Source of the DNA: VAZQ01 sp036406655
Lineage (GTDB): Bacteria; Pseudomonadota; Alphaproteobacteria; Rhizobiales; Xanthobacteraceae
NCBI GenBank assembly: GCA_036406655.1
Contig: DASXAP010000133.1
Coordinates: 1 to 34,057 of the forward strand
Reading direction: 5' to 3'
DNA length: 34,057 bases
Below are positions 8,054 to 16,138 of this stretch, piece by piece. The notes under the pieces are model-generated. The model was not told the origin of the DNA. It saw nothing but the letters and a program-made list of their open reading frames with translations, and made no database searches. Both the position numbers and the translations under genes were made by a program. Each line of letters opens with the position of its first letter. Positions within the stretch are counted from its first letter, which is position 1.

Positions 8054-8659
8054 ATGAAGCTTTATTTCGCACCTGGTGCCTGCTCGCTCTCGCCGCATAT
8101 CGTCCTGCGTGAGACGGGCGCCAAATTCGACCTCGAGCAGGTCGATTTGCGTGAGAAGAAGACCAAGAAAGGCGAGGATTATTGGCAGGTCAATTCCAAG
8201 GGTCAGGTGCCCCTCTTGGAGCTCGACGACGGGACCAGGCTCAGCGAAGGCCCGGCAATTGTGCAATATCTGGCCGACAAGAACCCGTCGGCGGGTCTTG
8301 CGCCCGCCAACGGCACGCTCGATCGCTACCAGGTGCAGGGCTGGCTCACCCACATCGGCACCGAGCTGCACAAGACCTTCGGCCCGATGTTTCGGCCGAC
8401 CACCCCGGACGCCTACAAGGCGATCTCCAAGGAAAACCTTGCTGCCAAATACAAGAACATCGACAAGCATCTTTCCGGCAAGCAGTACCTTATGGGGGAC
8501 AAGTTCACGGTCGCGGACGCCTACCTGTTCACGGTGACGCGCTGGGCGCCGCGCGTCGAGTTCGACCTGTCGCCGTTCCCGAATGTGCGGGCGTTCATGG
8601 AGCGGGTGGCGGCGCGGCCGAAGGTGCAGGAAGCGCTCAAGGCCGAAGGCCTGCAATAG
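8054..8659 (+). CDS. gstA: Glutathione S-transferase, beta class-like
   Basis: A 201-residue cytoplasmic enzyme of normal GST length. The N-terminal thioredoxin-fold domain starts MKLYFAPGACSLSPHIVLRE with Cys10, the residue used by bacterial beta-class GSTs. The glutathione-binding segment QVPLLELDDGTRLSEGPAIVQYLAD (cis-Pro and SE motif) is at about 53-77. The C-terminal helical domain has the capping motif YLMGDKFTVADAYLF and ends with RVAARPKVQEALKAEGL. Family members conjugate electrophiles to glutathione or handle oxidative stress. ATG 8054 begins the first beta strand. The frame is open upstream to 7925 but shows no GST-like sequence there. Confidence 0.93.
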   Translation: MKLYFAPGACSLSPHIVLRETGAKFDLEQVDLREKKTKKGEDYWQVNSKGQVPLLELDDGTRLSEGPAIVQYLADKNPSAGLAPANGTLDRYQVQGWLTHIGTELHKTFGPMFRPTTPDAYKAISKENLAAKYKNIDKHLSGKQYLMGDKFTVADAYLFTVTRWAPRVEFDLSPFPNVRAFMERVAARPKVQEALKAEGLQ

Positions 8660-8771
8660 CCGCGAGCGGGCGGGGGCGACGCGCCGGGGCCTGCTTCGGC
8701 CGGCCTGTCGCTGGTGCTCGCCCCCTGCTAAGCTGCCGATACGGAAATCGCCGACCTTGGGGGAGCAGCTG

Positions 8772-10622
8772 ATGGACGATCGGGTCACCGCTGCCGGCGC
8801 CGGCCGCCTTCATTTCGTGATGATCAAGCCGACGCATTACGATGACAATGGCTATCCCATTCAGTGGTTCCGGTCAGCCATTCCCTCCAATACGCTGGCC
8901 TGTCTGAACGGCCTCGCGGAGGATGCGCGCCGCCGCAACGTGCTCGGAGCGGATGTCGAAATCCGTCTGCACACCTACGATGAGACCAACCGCCGGGTGC
9001 GCCCGAATCGCATCATTCGCGAGATCCGCCAGCAGGGTGGCCGGGCGCTGATCGGCTTGGTCGGCGTGCAGAGCAATCAGTTTCCCCGCGCCGTCGATCT
9101 GGCCAGGCCCTTCCTGGCTGCCGGGCTGCCGGTCTGCATCGGCGGCTTCCATGTGTCCGGCTGCCTGGCAATGCTGCCGGAGATGCCGGAAGACATGCGC
9201 GCGGCGCAGGCGCTCGGCATTTCATTCTTCGCCGGGGAGGCGGAAGAGGGCCGCCTCGACCAGGTGCTGCGCGACGCCTGGGGCGGCCGGCTCGCGCCGA
9301 TCTACAATCGCATGGACAGCCTGCCCTCGCTCGAGGGAGAGCCGCCGCCGTTCCTGCCGCGCCAGCATGTGCGCAGGACCTCGGGATCGCTCTCGAGCGT
9401 CGATCTCGGCCGCGGTTGCCCGTATCAGTGCTCGTTCTGCACCATCATCAACGTGCAGGGGCGCAAGAGTCGTTTCCGCTCGGCCGAGGACCTCGAACGT
9501 ATCGTGCGGGAGAATTACGCGCAGGGCATCTGTCGTTTCTTCATCACCGACGACAACTTTGCCCGCAACCGCCATTGGGAGCCGTTGTTCGACCGGCTGA
9601 TCGAGCTGCGCAACGGCGATTTCCCGAAAATCGGCTTCACCATCCAGGTCGACACGCTGTGTCACAAGATTCCGAATTTCATCGAGAAGGCCACGCGGGC
9701 AGGCGTGCGCCGGGTGTTCATTGGGCTGGAGAACATCAATCCGGACAATCTCATCGCCGCCAAGAAGCGCCAGAACAAGATCACCGAATACCGCGAGATG
9801 CTGCAGAAATGGCGCAACCACGGCGCCATCACCTACGCCGGATACATTCTCGGCTTTCCCGGCGACAGCAAGGAGACCATCCTGCGCGACATCGAGATCA
9901 TCAAGCGCGAGCTGCCGCTCGACGTTCTCGAGTTCTTTTTTCTCACGCCATTGCCCGGCTCGGAGGACCACAAGGTCCTGTCGCAGAAAGGGGTCTGGAT
10001 GGACCCCGACATGAACAAGTACGATCTCAATCATCGCGTGTCGCATCATTCCAGGATGTCGGATGCGGAATGGGAGGACGTGTATCGGGCGGCATGGGAG
10101 GCCTATTACACGCCGGAGCACGTGCGCGCCATCCTGCGCCGGTCCGCGGCTTGCCCGGTTGGGCGTCCCGGCACGACGCTGACCACGATCCTGTGGTTCT
10201 ATCTCATGCTGAAGTTCGAAGGCGTTCACCCGCTGGAGGGAGGCGGCCTGCGGCAGAAATTCCGCCGCGACCGCCGCCACGGCATGCCGCGCGAGCTGCC
10301 GCTGCTGTTCCACGCCCGGTATTGCGGCGAGCTCGTCGTGAAGGTGTGGCGCTATCTCTCGGTGTACCGGCAATTCAAGTCCATTCTCCGCGAGGTGCTG
10401 GCAGCGCCGGATCGTTGGAGCTACAGCGACCTCGCAATCGCGCCGCCCGAGGCCGACGAGTACGAGGCGCTCGATCTTTATCACGTCACCAGCGGAGGCG
10501 AGGCGGCGCTGGCGCGCATGCGCCGCGACGAGGCAATCCGGAGAAGGGCTGGCGACCGGCAACCGATGACGGATAAGACGCTGCCGGCCTCTGTCGTGAG
10601 CCCTCAGCCGTCCGTCGTCTGA
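8772..10622 (+). CDS. Radical SAM protein with N-terminal B12-binding-like domain, unknown substrate
   Basis: A 616-residue protein. Residues 1-180 form a region resembling the cobalamin-binding domain of class B radical SAM enzymes (IGLVGVQSNQFPRAVDLARPF, then LPVCIGGFHVSGC), but no DxHxxG cobalamin-ligand motif is visible. The radical SAM core begins at DLGRGCPYQCSFCTIINVQG, with the 4Fe-4S cysteines C216, C220 and C223. It continues through FFITDDNFARN, GFTIQVDT, RRVFIGLENINPDNL and YILGFPGDSKETI. After about residue 400 comes a long C-terminal region including FFFLTPLPGSEDH, an aromatic-rich helix (TILWFYLMLKFEGVHPLEGG) and many basic residues, suggesting membrane association. ATG 8772 is supported by GGGGGAG upstream; the open frame before it is not conserved-looking. 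It ends 21 bases from the convergent ABC exporter. Substrate cannot be named; peripheral lipid modification is one possibility (inference). Confidence 0.85.
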   Translation: MDDRVTAAGAGRLHFVMIKPTHYDDNGYPIQWFRSAIPSNTLACLNGLAEDARRRNVLGADVEIRLHTYDETNRRVRPNRIIREIRQQGGRALIGLVGVQSNQFPRAVDLARPFLAAGLPVCIGGFHVSGCLAMLPEMPEDMRAAQALGISFFAGEAEEGRLDQVLRDAWGGRLAPIYNRMDSLPSLEGEPPPFLPRQHVRRTSGSLSSVDLGRGCPYQCSFCTIINVQGRKSRFRSAEDLERIVRENYAQGICRFFITDDNFARNRHWEPLFDRLIELRNGDFPKIGFTIQVDTLCHKIPNFIEKATRAGVRRVFIGLENINPDNLIAAKKRQNKITEYREMLQKWRNHGAITYAGYILGFPGDSKETILRDIEIIKRELPLDVLEFFFLTPLPGSEDHKVLSQKGVWMDPDMNKYDLNHRVSHHSRMSDAEWEDVYRAAWEAYYTPEHVRAILRRSAACPVGRPGTTLTTILWFYLMLKFEGVHPLEGGGLRQKFRRDRRHGMPRELPLLFHARYCGELVVKVWRYLSVYRQFKSILREVLAAPDRWSYSDLAIAPPEADEYEALDLYHVTSGGEAALARMRRDEAIRRRAGDRQPMTDKTLPASVVSPQPSVV

Positions 10623-10643
10623 AGCGGAGGGCCGATCGCGTGA

Positions 10644-12455
10644 TCAGCCGGAAGATGCAAGCGCGGGCGCTGCGCTCTGCTCCTGGCTGCGCAGCTGCAG
10701 GCGGTAGAAGGAGGCGTAACGGCCTCCTTTGCGCAGCAGCTCGTCGTGGCGTCCCCACTCGACGACGGTTCCCTCCTCGATCACGCAGATGCGATGCGCG
10801 TCGGCCACGGTGTGCAGCCGGTGCGCGATCACTATCGTGGTCCGTCCCCGACAGAGATGCTCGATTGCGCCTTGCACCTGTCGCTCGGATTCGGAATCGA
10901 GTGAAGCAGTCGCCTCGTCGAGCAGGATGATCCGCGCGTCCTTGAGGAGCGCGCGCGCGATTGCGATGCGCTGGCGCTCGCCGCCGGCGAGCCGGGTGCC
11001 GTGCTCGCCCACCTCCGTGGCATAGCCGCGCGGGAACCCCATGATGAAGTCGTGCGCGTAGGCGGCCTTGGCGGCGGCGATGATCTCGCCCTCGGTGGCA
11101 CCGGGCCGCCCCAGCGCGATGTTGTCGCGCACCGAGCCGCGGAAGAGGAAGACGTCCTGTCCCACGAAGGCGATCTGGCTGCGCAGCGAGCGGCGCGCCA
11201 CCGCGCCGATGTCTTGCCTGTCGATCAAGATGGCACCGCCGTCGACCTCGTAGAAGCGCAGGATGAGATTGAAGATGGTCGATTTGCCGCCTCCCGAGGG
11301 ACCCACCAGCGCGGTGACCTTTCCCGGCTCGGCGAGGAAGCTCAGGTTCCTGATCACCTTCTCGCCCGGACGATAGGCGAACTGGACATTGGCGAACTCG
11401 ACCTGTGCCGCCGAAAGCTGCAGCGGCGGCTTCTCGTCGTCGGCGCGCTCGCTCGGCGGATGGTCGATGATGTCGAACAGGATGCGCACACCGACCAGCG
11501 CGCTGTTGAGGTCGATGTTGAGGCGGGCAAGCCGCTTGGCCGGCTCATAGGCGAGCATGAAAGCGGCCAGGAACGAGAAGAACTGGCCCGGCGTGGCTCC
11601 GGTCTTGATCACCCGGTAGCCGCCGTAGATCAGCGCAATCGCCATGGCAAAGCCGCCCAGCGCCTCCATCAGCGGGCCGGACCGGTGGGCGATCCGCGCC
11701 CATTTGTTCGACTCCTGCTCGAGCGCGGCAACGTGAGCGTCGAAGCGATCCCGCATCGCCTCCTCGAGCTGGTAGGCCTTGACGATGCGGATGCCCTGCA
11801 CCGTCTCCTGCATCGTCTCCAGGATCTGGCTGCTGCCGGTGAATTGCTGATGCGCGACCGACCTGATCCGCTTGATCATCTTGCGCAGCATCAGCATCGC
11901 CGGCGGCACCGCCACGATGCTGAACAGCGACATTACCGGGTCCTGCCAGGCCATCACGGTGACCAGCCCCACGAGCGTGAACAGGTCCCGCCCGATCGAG
12001 GTGACGAGCAGATTGAGCGCCTGGGTCGCCGCGGTGGCGCCGGTGGTGAGCCGGGCCATGAATTCCGAGCTGTGCCGATCGGCGAAGAAACCGAGATTCT
12101 GCTGCAACAGCTGCGTGAACATCTTGCGCTGGTTGTCGGCAATGATGCGATTGCCGATGCGGGCGAGCTGCAGCGCACCGCCATAAGCCGCCATCGCCTT
12201 GATCATGAATATCGCGGCGGCGGCGATGGCGAGCACAGTGATGGCGGGAAGATTCTGATCGACATAGGCTGCATTGATCACCGGGCCGATGAGATAGGCG
12301 CCGAGCGCAGTAGCGCCGGCGGCAACCAGCATCATCGCGATCGCGAATGCGTAGCGATGCCGCTGCCGCCAAGCCTGCTCGACGAGCAGCCGCCGCACGA
12401 GGCCGGGCGTGCTTCGGGGATCGTCGAACAGCCTTTGCAGTCGCGCTTGTGCCAT
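10644..12455 (-). CDS. ABC exporter, fused membrane and ATPase domains (MsbA/lipid A or glycan flippase type)
   Basis: A 603-residue half-transporter. The N-terminal part has about six membrane segments (for example AFAIAMMLVAAGATALGAYLIG and ITVLAIAAAAIFMIKAMAAYGG). The loop QRKMFTQLLQQNLGFFADRHSSEFMARLTTG is typical of MsbA-like exporters. The C-terminal ATPase has Walker A LVGPSGGGKST (around residue 385), the signature LAGGERQRIAIARAL (around 487; LAGGE instead of LSGGQ), Walker B IILLDEATASLD (around 508) and the switch His in VIAHRLHT. The start is ATG 12455 (MAQARLQRLFDD); the longer frame to 12560 runs into the region before galE and lacks family features. It lies 46 bases after galE on the same strand, next to heptose and glycosyltransferase genes. 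Export of a lipid-linked glycan or lipid A core is therefore likely (inference). Confidence 0.9.
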   Translation of the reverse strand: MAQARLQRLFDDPRSTPGLVRRLLVEQAWRQRHRYAFAIAMMLVAAGATALGAYLIGPVINAAYVDQNLPAITVLAIAAAAIFMIKAMAAYGGALQLARIGNRIIADNQRKMFTQLLQQNLGFFADRHSSEFMARLTTGATAATQALNLLVTSIGRDLFTLVGLVTVMAWQDPVMSLFSIVAVPPAMLMLRKMIKRIRSVAHQQFTGSSQILETMQETVQGIRIVKAYQLEEAMRDRFDAHVAALEQESNKWARIAHRSGPLMEALGGFAMAIALIYGGYRVIKTGATPGQFFSFLAAFMLAYEPAKRLARLNIDLNSALVGVRILFDIIDHPPSERADDEKPPLQLSAAQVEFANVQFAYRPGEKVIRNLSFLAEPGKVTALVGPSGGGKSTIFNLILRFYEVDGGAILIDRQDIGAVARRSLRSQIAFVGQDVFLFRGSVRDNIALGRPGATEGEIIAAAKAAYAHDFIMGFPRGYATEVGEHGTRLAGGERQRIAIARALLKDARIILLDEATASLDSESERQVQGAIEHLCRGRTTIVIAHRLHTVADAHRICVIEEGTVVEWGRHDELLRKGGRYASFYRLQLRSQEQSAAPALASSG

Positions 12456-12501
12456 GCAGCCCCGTCTTGCGCGCCGTACTTGCCTAGGCTCGAGCGCTTT
12501 T

Positions 12502-13497
12502 TCAAGCGGAATCGGCGCGACGCGCCGCAAGCCTGCGCTCCCAGGCGAGCGCATGCCCAACGATCGTCTCCAGCTCGTCGTAGCGCGGTCGCCAGCCGAG
12601 CACCGCTCGCACGCGGTCGGAAGCGGCGACGATCTGGCTCGGATCTCCCGCGCGCCGGGGCGCGAAGCCGACCGCGAAATCGACCCCGGATACCCGCTTG
12701 ACCGTCTTGATCACCTCCAGCACCGAGAAGCCGTGCCCATAGCCGCAATTGAGCGTCACCGATGCGCCGCCGCTGCGGAGATAGCTGAGCGCATCGGAAT
12801 GCGCGTCCACCAGGTCGGCGACGTGGATGTAGTCGCGGATGCAAGTTCCATCCGGTGTCGGGTAGTCGGTGCCGAACACCTCGATGCGCGGTCGCAGGCC
12901 GCGGGCGGTCTCGACCGCGACCTTGATCAAATGGGTCGCTCCCCTTGTCGACTGCCCGGTGCGCCCGAGCGGATCCGCGCCGGCCACGTTGAAATAGCGC
13001 AAAATCACGTGGCGCAGCCCGTACGCGGCGCCGGCGTCGCGCAGCATGATCTCGCTCATGAGCTTCGACCAGCCGTAAGGCGACATCGGCACCGCCGGAG
13101 CGTCCTCGTCTACCGGCACGCGCTCGGGATTGCCGTACACCGCCGCGGTCGACGAGAAGATGAACTGGCGGACGCCGCATTTGACCGCGCTCTCGATCAG
13201 CGCGCGTGAATTTACCGTGTTGTTCCGATAATAGCCGAGCGGGTCGGCCACCGAGTCGGGCACCACGATCGAGGCGGCGAAATGAATTATCGCCTCGACA
13301 CCGTGCGCCATCAGCAATTCCGAAACCCGTGCCTGGTCGCCGGTGTCGCCGACGATGAGCGGCACCGCCTTGGGCAGCGCCCAGTCGAAACCGGTGGTGA
13401 GGTTGTCGAGCACGACCACGTGCTCGCCGGCGTCGGCCAGCGCGTGCACCATGTGACTGCCGATATAGCCGGCGCCGCCAGTGACCAGGACGGTCAT
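12502..13497 (-). CDS. galE: UDP-glucose 4-epimerase
   Basis: A 331-residue extended short-chain dehydrogenase/reductase, the normal GalE length. It interconverts UDP-glucose and UDP-galactose (or the N-acetyl forms), supplying sugar donors for surface polysaccharides. Visible features are the NAD motif GGAGYIGSH (residues 7-15), VVLDNLTTG, the catalytic serine region FIFSSTAAVYG (about 113-122), and Tyr141/Lys145 in SPYGWSK. RYFNVAGADPLGRTGQ and the C-terminal LGWRPRYDELETIV follow. Start ATG 13497 begins the first beta strand. It lies between a GT9 glycosyltransferase and an ABC exporter on the same strand; the 257-base gap to the upstream GT9 gene contains a palindromic repeat, so it may have its own promoter. 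Confidence 0.93.
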   Translation of the reverse strand: MTVLVTGGAGYIGSHMVHALADAGEHVVVLDNLTTGFDWALPKAVPLIVGDTGDQARVSELLMAHGVEAIIHFAASIVVPDSVADPLGYYRNNTVNSRALIESAVKCGVRQFIFSSTAAVYGNPERVPVDEDAPAVPMSPYGWSKLMSEIMLRDAGAAYGLRHVILRYFNVAGADPLGRTGQSTRGATHLIKVAVETARGLRPRIEVFGTDYPTPDGTCIRDYIHVADLVDAHSDALSYLRSGGASVTLNCGYGHGFSVLEVIKTVKRVSGVDFAVGFAPRRAGDPSQIVAASDRVRAVLGWRPRYDELETIVGHALAWERRLAARRADSA

Positions 13498-13609
13498 GCG
13501 TTTTGATCCGAATCCGTTCTGGGTTGCTTACGCCGGGTACGTGAAGATCTCGTTAGATGAGATGATTACACCGGATTCCGGCCGATTGGGATCAATTCTC
13601 TCGTGGGTC

Positions 13610-13707
13610 GTCATGCCCGCGCTTGTCGCGGGCATCCACGTCTGTGCAACCTTGCGGCACCGGAAGACGTGGATGGCCGGGACAAGCCTGGACAAGCCCG
13701 GCATGAC
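13610..13707. repeat. Intergenic palindromic repeat (REP-like, GTCATGCCCGC type) with an internal tandem duplication
   Basis: The outer arms are GTCATGCC (13610-13617) and GGCATGAC (13700-13707). Nested inside are ATCCACGTCT (13634-13643) and AGACGTGGAT (13665-13674), a perfect 10-base pair. The left half also folds on itself as CCCGCG-CTTGT-CGCGGG (13616-13632). The right half contains the near-tandem pair GACAAGCCTG/GACAAGCCCG (13681-13700), which looks like a 10-base duplication and unbalances the palindrome. This repeat class is common between genes in Bradyrhizobium-like genomes (recalled, not searched). Confidence 0.8.
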
Positions 13708-13754
13708 TCGACGGCGATCCCGATCGCACGGGACGCGGGCGGCGGTTGCGCGGA

Positions 13755-14789
13755 TCAGCGCGCCGGCGCGGTGGCGAGCGCGGTCGCAAGCGCGTCCGCC
13801 ACTCGATCGACGGCGATGTCGCGCATGCAGCGATGGTGACGCAGCCGGCAGACCGGCTTGTGGCAGGGCCGGCAGGTGAGCACACCTGCGGTCTCGATGA
13901 CTGCGGCGAGCGGATTGAGGGGAGCCCAGTGCCACGGGCTGGTCGGACCGAAAATTCCGATCGCCGGCGTGCCGAGTGCGGCGGCAACGTGCAGCAGGCC
14001 CGAGTCGTTCGAGATCGCGGCATCTGCGGCGGCGAGGGCGAGAATCGCGTTGCGCAGATCCTCGCCGGTGAGATCGCGGATGTGCGGCTGGTCGGCTTGC
14101 GCGATGTCACGGGCTAGTCCCTTCTCGCCCGGTCCGCCCAGCACCCAGACCAGGTTTCCCTGCGCGACCAGACGGCGCGAAAGCTCGGCGAAGTAGGGCC
14201 AGCGCTTCGAGGGACCGACCGCACCCGGCGCCATGGCGATCACCGGCCGCGCATCGGCTCCGAGCCCCAGCCGCTGCCGCCACTCTGCGATCTCCGCGGC
14301 AGGCACAGAAAGCTCGGGTAGCGGCAATTGCGCGGGCGCGGCTTCATCCTTGCGCAAGGCGAGCGCCGCGCAGCGATCGATCATGCGCGGCAGCGCCCGT
14401 TCGCCGAAACGCAGATCGTTGATGAAGCCGAACCGTGCCTCGCCCACGAAGCCGGTGCGCTGGGGGATCCCCGCGAGAAACGGCGCGAGCGCGGATTTCC
14501 AGGTGCGGGGCATTATCAGCGCCTGCGCATAGCCCTGCGCCCGCAGCCGCTCTGCCAGCGCCCAATGCCGGCCGAAGGCGAGACGCCGGCGCGGCAGGTC
14601 GGCCGGGATCCCCTGCCGCACATCCGGCATGTAGTCGATCAGCGGCGCGACCGTCCTCGTGGTCAAGAGATCGATCGGCCTGCCCGGGAAGCGCTGGCGC
14701 AGCAGCTTGACGATGCTGTGGCAACGGACGAAGTCGCCGATCCACATGTAGGGCACGATCAGAATCGGCGGGTCCGCTATCGCTTTCAT
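13755..14789 (-). CDS. waaF: Glycosyltransferase family 9, lipopolysaccharide heptosyltransferase II-like
   Basis: A 344-residue protein of the GT9/GT-B fold that would transfer L,D-heptose from ADP-heptose to the inner core of lipopolysaccharide at the cytoplasmic face. The N-terminal domain opens ILIVPYMWIGDFVRCHSIVKLL, with an acidic residue in the acceptor loop. The donor-binding C-terminal domain shows VIAMAPGAVGPSKRWP (about 200-215) and AISNDSGLLHVAAALGTPAIGIFGPTSPWHWAP, the most diagnostic GT9 motif. It ends with a Cys/His cluster CRPCHKPVCRLRHHRCM. ATG 14789 is the first codon matching the family; the frame is open upstream through a repeat element, which is not coding. It is divergent from hldD, which makes the ADP-heptose donor. 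The exact acceptor is not known. Confidence 0.85.
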   Translation of the reverse strand: MKAIADPPILIVPYMWIGDFVRCHSIVKLLRQRFPGRPIDLLTTRTVAPLIDYMPDVRQGIPADLPRRRLAFGRHWALAERLRAQGYAQALIMPRTWKSALAPFLAGIPQRTGFVGEARFGFINDLRFGERALPRMIDRCAALALRKDEAAPAQLPLPELSVPAAEIAEWRQRLGLGADARPVIAMAPGAVGPSKRWPYFAELSRRLVAQGNLVWVLGGPGEKGLARDIAQADQPHIRDLTGEDLRNAILALAAADAAISNDSGLLHVAAALGTPAIGIFGPTSPWHWAPLNPLAAVIETAGVLTCRPCHKPVCRLRHHRCMRDIAVDRVADALATALATAPAR

Positions 14790-14832
14790 CGGCGCATGCC
14801 GGGCTCGTGCCGTGATGGCCGAGCTTTCGCAT

Positions 14833-14863
14833 CCTATAAGTGCAAGCCGGGTGCCGGGGTCAA
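14833..14863 (-). promoter_or_regulatory. Possible sigma70-type promoter of the GT9-galE-exporter group
   Basis: Read on the minus strand, TTGACC (14863-14858) is followed after 19 bases by TATAGG (14838-14833). The -35 matches consensus at five of six positions. The predicted transcript start would be about 35-40 bases before the ATG at 14789. The 19-base spacer is longer than ideal, so this is a candidate only. Confidence 0.35.
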
Positions 14864-14890
14864 GCGGCAGTGGCCTGGCCGCCGGGGAGC

Positions 14891-14996
14891 CGTAGGATGG
14901 GTGGAGCCCGCGCAGCGGGCGATACCCATCAGATTTGCGGCAACAGCGAGGGGATGGGTATCGCGCGCGCCGAGCGCGCGCTCCACCCATCCTACG
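14891..14996. repeat. Long palindromic intergenic repeat (CGTAGGATGGGTGGAGC type)
   Basis: The outer arms CGTAGGATGGGTGGAGC (14891-14907) and GCTCCACCCATCCTACG (14980-14996) are perfect 17-base inverted repeats. A second perfect pair lies inside: GATACCCATC (14921-14930) and GATGGGTATC (14953-14962). The transcript could fold into one long interrupted stem. It occupies the 353-base gap (14790-15142) between the divergent GT9 and hldD genes; the rest of that gap holds no gene. Similar elements occur in many proteobacterial genomes (recalled). A decayed half copy is at 281-323. Confidence 0.85.
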
Positions 14997-15142
14997 CGGG
15001 GCGGTCGCTGTGCAGCAACGGCGCACCGGGGCGGTTGGTTCGTCGGCGCTGCTGCGGACAAGGGCCGGCAGCGTTGAAGCAGTCCCCGGTTGCATGGCTG
15101 CAGGGTCTCGGGCAAATGAGGCAAAGGAGCGAGGGTGCGCGC

Positions 15143-16123
15143 ATGTTGCTGGTCACCGGCGGCGCCGGGTTCATCGGCTCCAACCTGGTCGCCGGTCTCA
15201 ATGAGGCGGGACGAACCGATGTCGTGGTCAGCGACGTGCTCGGCAGCGGCGGGAAATGGCGCAATCTCGCCAAGCGGCAACTCGCTGATCTGGTCCCGCC
15301 GCGGGAGCTGATCGGCTGGCTCGCCGGCCGCAAGCTCCAGGCGGTGGTTCATCTCGGCGCCATCTCCGACACCACCGCCACCGATGCCGACGCGGTGCTC
15401 GAGACGAATTTCCGCCTTTCATGCCGGCTGCTCGACTGGTGCACTGCCGCGCGCACCCCGTTCATCTACGCCTCCTCGGCCGCGACCTACGGCGACGGTG
15501 CGCAGGGCTTCGACGACGACGGCTCCCCGCAGGCGCTGCGGCGGCTGCGGCCGCTCAATGTCTACGGGTTCAGCAAGCATCTGTTCGACCAGGCGGTGGC
15601 GAACCGCTCGGCAGCGGGCGAGAGGCTGCCGCCGCAATGGGCGGGGCTGAAGCTCTTCAATGTCTTCGGCCCGAATGAGTATCATAAAGGCGAGATGATG
15701 AGTCTCGTCGCCAAGCGGTTCGACGACGCGCGAGTCGGCAAGCCGGTATGCCTGTTCAAGTCCTATCGCGACGGCATCGCCGACGGCGAGCAGAAGCGCG
15801 ATTTCATCTACGTGGACGACGCGGTCGCCGTGATACGCTGGTTGCTCGAGACCACATCGGTCTCCGGCTTGTTCAACGTCGGGACCGGGAATGCCCGCAG
15901 CTTCCGCGACCTGATCGCCGCCATGTACCACGCGCTCGGTCGCACCCCCGATATCGAGTATATCGAGATGCCGCCGGCGATCCGCTCCCAGTACCAGTAT
16001 TTCACCCAGGCCAAGGTCGAAAATCTTCGCCGGGCGGGGTACAACGCCGGCTTCACGCCGCTGGAGAACGCGGTCACGAAGTACGTCTCGTCGTTCCTGA
16101 TTCAGCCCGACCGATACCGGTGA
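15143..16123 (+). CDS. hldD: ADP-L-glycero-D-manno-heptose 6-epimerase
   Basis: A 326-residue extended short-chain dehydrogenase/reductase that converts ADP-D-glycero- to ADP-L-glycero-D-manno-heptose, the last step in making the inner-core heptose donor. It shows the nucleotide motif TGGAGFIGSN (residues 5-14), VVHLGAISDTTATD (68-81, characteristic of HldD), FIYASSAATYG (107-117) and Tyr141/Lys145 in NVYGFSK. LKLFNVFGPNEYHKGEMMS, RDFIYVDDA and FNVGTGNARSF follow. ATG 15143 is chosen because the beta strand MLLVTGG starts there and GAGGG lies just upstream; ATG 15116 in the same frame would add nine residues and is better placed relative to no clear ribosome site. The gene is followed after 15 bases by hldE. 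Confidence 0.95.
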   Translation: MLLVTGGAGFIGSNLVAGLNEAGRTDVVVSDVLGSGGKWRNLAKRQLADLVPPRELIGWLAGRKLQAVVHLGAISDTTATDADAVLETNFRLSCRLLDWCTAARTPFIYASSAATYGDGAQGFDDDGSPQALRRLRPLNVYGFSKHLFDQAVANRSAAGERLPPQWAGLKLFNVFGPNEYHKGEMMSLVAKRFDDARVGKPVCLFKSYRDGIADGEQKRDFIYVDDAVAVIRWLLETTSVSGLFNVGTGNARSFRDLIAAMYHALGRTPDIEYIEMPPAIRSQYQYFTQAKVENLRRAGYNAGFTPLENAVTKYVSSFLIQPDRYR

Positions 16124-16138
16124 AGCCGCGATAGCGCG

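Noticed and set aside
7772..8788. Minus-strand frame of 338 codons across the GST gene and the 200-base gap before it
   Set aside because: Most of it is antisense to GST. The part in the gap (7854-8053) has a vague resemblance to enzyme sequence (GKRPIASILPALMAG) but no full motif, so I could not support a gene or pseudogene.
11001..12701. Plus-strand frame of 566 codons opposite the ABC exporter
   Set aside because: Shadow of a clear ABC exporter with Walker A, Walker B and signature motifs on the minus strand.
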